Source: Emiliania huxleyi CCMP1516
Taxonomy: Eukaryota > Haptophyta > Isochrysidales > Noelaerhabdaceae
DNA: 64,000 nt
Assembly (NCBI RefSeq): GCF_000372725.1
Contig: NW_005196681.1
Location: 531,107 to 595,106, forward strand
Reading direction: 5' to 3'
Position numbers and translations under genes: made by a program. Each line of letters begins with the position of its first letter. The first letter of the stretch is position 1. Under the pieces are notes generated by a model. That model was not told where the DNA came from. It saw only the letters and a list, made by a program, of their open reading frames with translations, and ran no database searches. This document shows, in pieces, positions 61,240 to 64,000 of the stretch.

Positions 61240-61515
61240 CGTCATAGGTAGGGTAGGTCTGCGCCCTCCCGTCGGGGTTTTCCCTCTTTTCACGCCGGAA
61301 TTTCCACAGCATAAAAAGAAATTTTCCGAAACGATCACGATGTCAACCCTCCCCAAGTGAGGTTGTAGCTTGTAGGTATATTGTTGGCAAATCAAGACAC
61401 AGAGCTCACACAGTGAGGTGATCTGGTGCTTGTTTGTAGGGCTTGAGAGTGGCCTGCCATGTCACAGGAAGGACTATGGTTGCAGGAGAGTACCACCGGC
61501 CATCACTTAGTTGGT
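61240..61515 (-). repeat. Dispersed repeat R2, copy 2 (reverse)
   Basis: Reverse-complement match to 16561-16800, carrying GGGTTTTCCCTC, CACGATGTCAACCCTCCCCA, GCTTGTTTGTAGGGCTTGAG and CTGCCATGTCACAGGAAGGA blocks and ending TTAGTTGGTAT. It lies just upstream of the minus-strand STRAP gene. Confidence 0.9.
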
Positions 61516-61519
61516 ATGT

Positions 61520-61592
61520 AAAAAGAAAGAAAAAAGCCAGGGGAGGGATGGATGGGAGGACGGCACGCCGCCACCACACAGGGATTTTAAAC
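61520..61592 (+). repeat. Dispersed repeat R1, short copy
   Basis: AAAAAGAAAGAAAAAAGCCA, a GGGAGGGATGGATGGGAGGA variant and the GACGGCACGCCGCCACCACA core through GGGATTTTAA; no tail. Here it is not directly upstream of a recognised plus-strand gene. Confidence 0.9.
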
Positions 61593-63195
61593 CCCCCACG
61601 CGCCCCCGGGCCCGGCGCCGTGACAGCAGGGAAGAGCGGCCGCAGATCCCGAACAGGTTGAGTGCAGCGCCGGATACCGCGGCGGCAGCATCGCTGGGGC
61701 CTGCTGAAGCCGCTGTCGATGCAATGCGAGCCTAACGAGAAGCGAGGCTCTTGTGCACATGAAAAGGGCCGTCAGGCCGCGTCCGGCTTGAGGCAGCCGC
61801 CTCAGCACCCATACTGGCCAGTGCCGTGCACTTGCGGTCCATCTCGTCGGTCATGGCGACTACGATGGCCGGGCGGGGGGCACTTGAGCGTCACGCTCAA
61901 GCGGCAGTCCGGCAGTCCTACCGCCTGCGTGCGCGCGATTGGTGGCGTGCGACCGGTGCGCAGGGCTAGCCGGTCGGGTGGTCAATGATATTCTCGCCTG
62001 CGGCGAGCAGAAGCGCAAGCACGCGCGAGAGCGAGCTGGTTATCAGTGGCCGTGGGCGGGCGCGCCATAAAGCGGCTTTGAGCGAAACCGGTGAGAGTAC
62101 CCGACGTGTTTGGGAGCGGTGCAGTTCATATGAAACTGCGCACCGCTCCCGTGCACCGCTCCCGTGCGCAATTAGGACTTTAGGAGCGGGCGGCGGGGGT
62201 GGGCCAGGTGGCGTGCTCCCTCTAATGGGGGTGGCGTTCCCACGGGGGCTGCCTTCCCACTACCTGGCCTTCCTAGGATGTCGCCCTAAGGCTAGCTTTC
62301 AGGGGTGGGGGGTATGGTCCCTCGGCCCCGCCGACTACTGCCTCCGAGCCCGCAGCGCCGTGCGGGTGCCGCGCCCGCGCCCGCCGCTCGCCCCTGGCGA
62401 TTGCCAACTTCGTTCGCCGCCGCCGCGCTCACGCGCTCTAGTGACTAGTCTCTAGTGTCAGACGAGCACCGGTGGCAGCACTGGCGTGGCGGCGGCATCC
62501 GCGCGTATCTAGTGTGCGTGTCGGTGTCTGCATCCTCCCAGAGCCTACAAGTAAGTAGCAGTAAGGCGGCGCGGCGGTGGGGAGATATGGTCCTGTCGGC
62601 TGGACGGCTGGATGGAGGCCTGGTCTGTCAGAGATGGGGGGGCAGGGTGGTCTGGAGGAGGGTTGGCCGATGCTACCATACCTTACCCCCCAAAATGTCC
62701 AAATCCTGGCGTATGGGTTTGCTAAGACAAAAAGATTTGTGCCAGAGAGAGGGGACTCCCTGGGACCCTGTTGTTGTTGTCCCTGTCGTGTGGGTGGGTG
62801 AACCTAGGGGTGAACCCTGCCCAGCCCCTCTCCGTATCGCGTAGGTTGCGCTCCGGCTCTCCCTCCGTTTCTTCGATCGCGCGTTCCGCGTTCCCCTGTG
62901 CCCCTGTCCCTGTGCCTGATCGTCCTGGTTACGTCCTTGCCAAGATCCTTGCTCTGCAAGTTAGGGACCCAGTGTTTTCCTCGTTTGGCGTGTCCGTTTT
63001 CTTTCCTGGAGGAAAGAGCGTATTGCAATAAGTCGGAAGGCACACTGACTGGACTCTGGGTGAGTCTCACTCAGCAAGGTGTCTGACTGAACGAACGAAC
63101 GTGTGAGACGTCCTAGCTAGGTGCTAGGAGACGTCTCTCCAACCAACCAAGAACGCCTGGCACAACGCGCAGATCTGGACTGGCGCTAGCACGAC
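61593..63195. other. Intergenic DNA, no gene recognised
   Basis: 1.6 kb without supported coding sequence. It contains the hairpin at 62112-62150 (GGGAGCGGTG ... CACCGCTCCC) with a second CACCGCTCCC copy right after it. An R1-like fragment lies near 62978-63020. The rest is ordinary GC-rich sequence with several short open frames. Confidence 0.4.
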
Positions 63196-63318
63196 GAAAA
63201 AGAAAGAAAGAAAACGGAGAACCCAAGGGAGGGATGGGAGGACGGCACGCCGCCACCACACAGGGATTTTAAGGAGAGGGGTGTGGTGCGCTAGCCGTCG
63301 CCCACCCTTGGGCGTCCT
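63196..63318 (+). repeat. Dispersed repeat R1, near full-length copy
   Basis: GAAA tract, GAACCCAAGGGAGGGATGGG, core, GGGATTTTAAGGAGAGG and GCGCTAGCCGTCGCCCACCC. It ends about 220 bases before the ATG at 63536, in the gene's orientation. Confidence 0.9.
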
Positions 63319-63535
63319 AGCACGACGAACGTCAGCACACCACCACGCAAGAATCTTCTCTGCTTTAGTTCACCCTCTATCTATGCAAACCCGGCGGTCG
63401 CAAGTTTTGAGAGCGCCGGGCCCCTGCAACAATCGCGACGTAGGCGAGCGCCGCGCGCGAGAGAGACGGCGAGGTCTGAGGAGGTAAGCACACGTGTTTG
63501 CTCATTCTGCCCGGCTAGAGAGACCTCTCGGCGCC

Positions 63536-63940
63536 ATGGCAAATCGAGGGCTTCCACTCCTGCTCGTCCTCCAGATCGTCCATTCTGCGGCGGCGACAGC
63601 GGCCGCCCCCGGCCACAAGCGGCTCGGTACCGTGCTAAATCACGGCCCAGCGGCAGCGCCGCCGTCATCATCGTCTCCCTTTGCCAGCGCGAATGCGGCG
63701 AGCGCCGCCGAGTCTGCGCCCGCCGCATCCAACGCGGTGACCGCCAATGCACCGGAGGCGCCCATCTTTGCGTATGCCGCGTTTGACAAGGTTGGTGCGA
63801 CGACATTCCGCACGATCCTGAGCGCACGCGAGCGCCTCCACAACCGCTCGTACCTCTGCGACCCGTGGTTCGCCCGCCACCGAGGCGGCTGCCGAGACGT
63901 GCCGGGAGAGGTGTCGCAGCTAGAGCACCCGCGCCGCTAG
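63536..63940 (+). CDS. 5' exon of a secreted or Golgi sulfotransferase-like protein (partial)
   Basis: The start codon at 63536 opens a signal peptide or signal anchor (MANRGLPLLLVLQIVHSAAA), then a Ser/Ala/Pro-rich stem. APIFAYAAFDKVGATTFRTI with LSARERLHNRSYLCDPW resembles the PAPS-binding 5'-phosphosulfate loop region of Golgi-type carbohydrate sulfotransferases (K-x-G-x-T-x-R). The frame closes at 63940 with little coding character after about 63905, where GAG-GTGTCG offers a GT donor. So this is probably exon 1, with the remainder to the right of the window. Such enzymes sulfate polysaccharides in the secretory pathway. The assignment rests on one motif. Repeat R1 lies just upstream. Confidence 0.5.
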   Translation: MANRGLPLLLVLQIVHSAAATAAAPGHKRLGTVLNHGPAAAPPSSSSPFASANAASAAESAPAASNAVTANAPEAPIFAYAAFDKVGATTFRTILSARERLHNRSYLCDPWFARHRGGCRDVPGEVSQLEHPRR

Positions 63941-64000
63941 CAAAGAGCTCTCAGAGAGCCCTCGCCACGTGAGGCCCGCCGGGACGACTCGCTCCGTCCC

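Noticed and set aside
1-64000. CRISPR array, bacterial operon, rRNA or complete retrovirus/LTR element
   Set aside because: No regular spacer-repeat array, no rRNA sequence, and no reverse transcriptase, integrase or capsid motif was seen; the genome is eukaryotic.

Overview
The window is nuclear DNA of a GC-rich, compact, intron-bearing eukaryotic alga. The best fit is a prymnesiophyte haptophyte of the Emiliania/Gephyrocapsa kind. This is inferred from gene content, short introns (mostly 55-110 bases) with very frequent GC-AG splice sites, N-termini that look like plastid or mitochondrial presequences, TTAGGG-type repeats, and heavy simple-sequence and dispersed-repeat load. No database search was possible. 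Of 32 introns I could place by reading frame and protein family, 14 use a GC donor.

Layout. 0-10 kb: the 3' end of an unknown gene; an organelle-type KsgA/Dim1 rRNA dimethyltransferase (-) with a telomere-repeat-bearing intron; repeat-rich DNA with a disrupted ORF between direct repeats; a CS-domain protein (+); a Nudix hydrolase (-); a SAM-domain protein (+). 11-15 kb: an 11-exon cation:proton antiporter (+) with a second telomere-like array at a splice site. 16-24 kb: an organelle-targeted methyltransferase (+), a two-MBD-like-domain protein (+) and a SWIB/U-box protein (-). 24-31 kb: a 350-bp-armed inverted repeat, a chlorophyllase/lipase-like hydrolase (+), a class 3 lipase (-), UDP-sugar pyrophosphorylase (+) and a small plastid-type membrane protein (-). 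32-42 kb: a possible Ctf8-like gene (-), a single-exon SRCR-PhyH-PhyH protein (+), a cytidylyltransferase/dolichol-kinase-like membrane protein (-) and an aldo-keto reductase (+). These last three are intron-poor and look lower in GC than the rest. 42-46 kb: repeats, an AP2-like ORF and a small membrane-protein exon. 46-56 kb: a large coiled-coil/transposase-like/chromodomain protein (+), a drug/metabolite transporter (+), a double-AP2 protein (+), a ~125-bp satellite and a WW-domain protein (+). 56-64 kb: a foldback DNA element around a 100-N assembly gap, an NFACT-R protein (+), a Romo1-like mini-protein (-), the WD40 protein STRAP (-), repeats, and the start of a sulfotransferase-like secreted protein (+).

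The genes do not form an operon or one pathway. The recurring theme is repeat biology. A ~150-bp dispersed repeat (R1) lies just upstream of five start codons, always in the same orientation relative to the gene. Telomere-type arrays sit at splice sites between short direct repeats. Foldbacks and palindromes are common.
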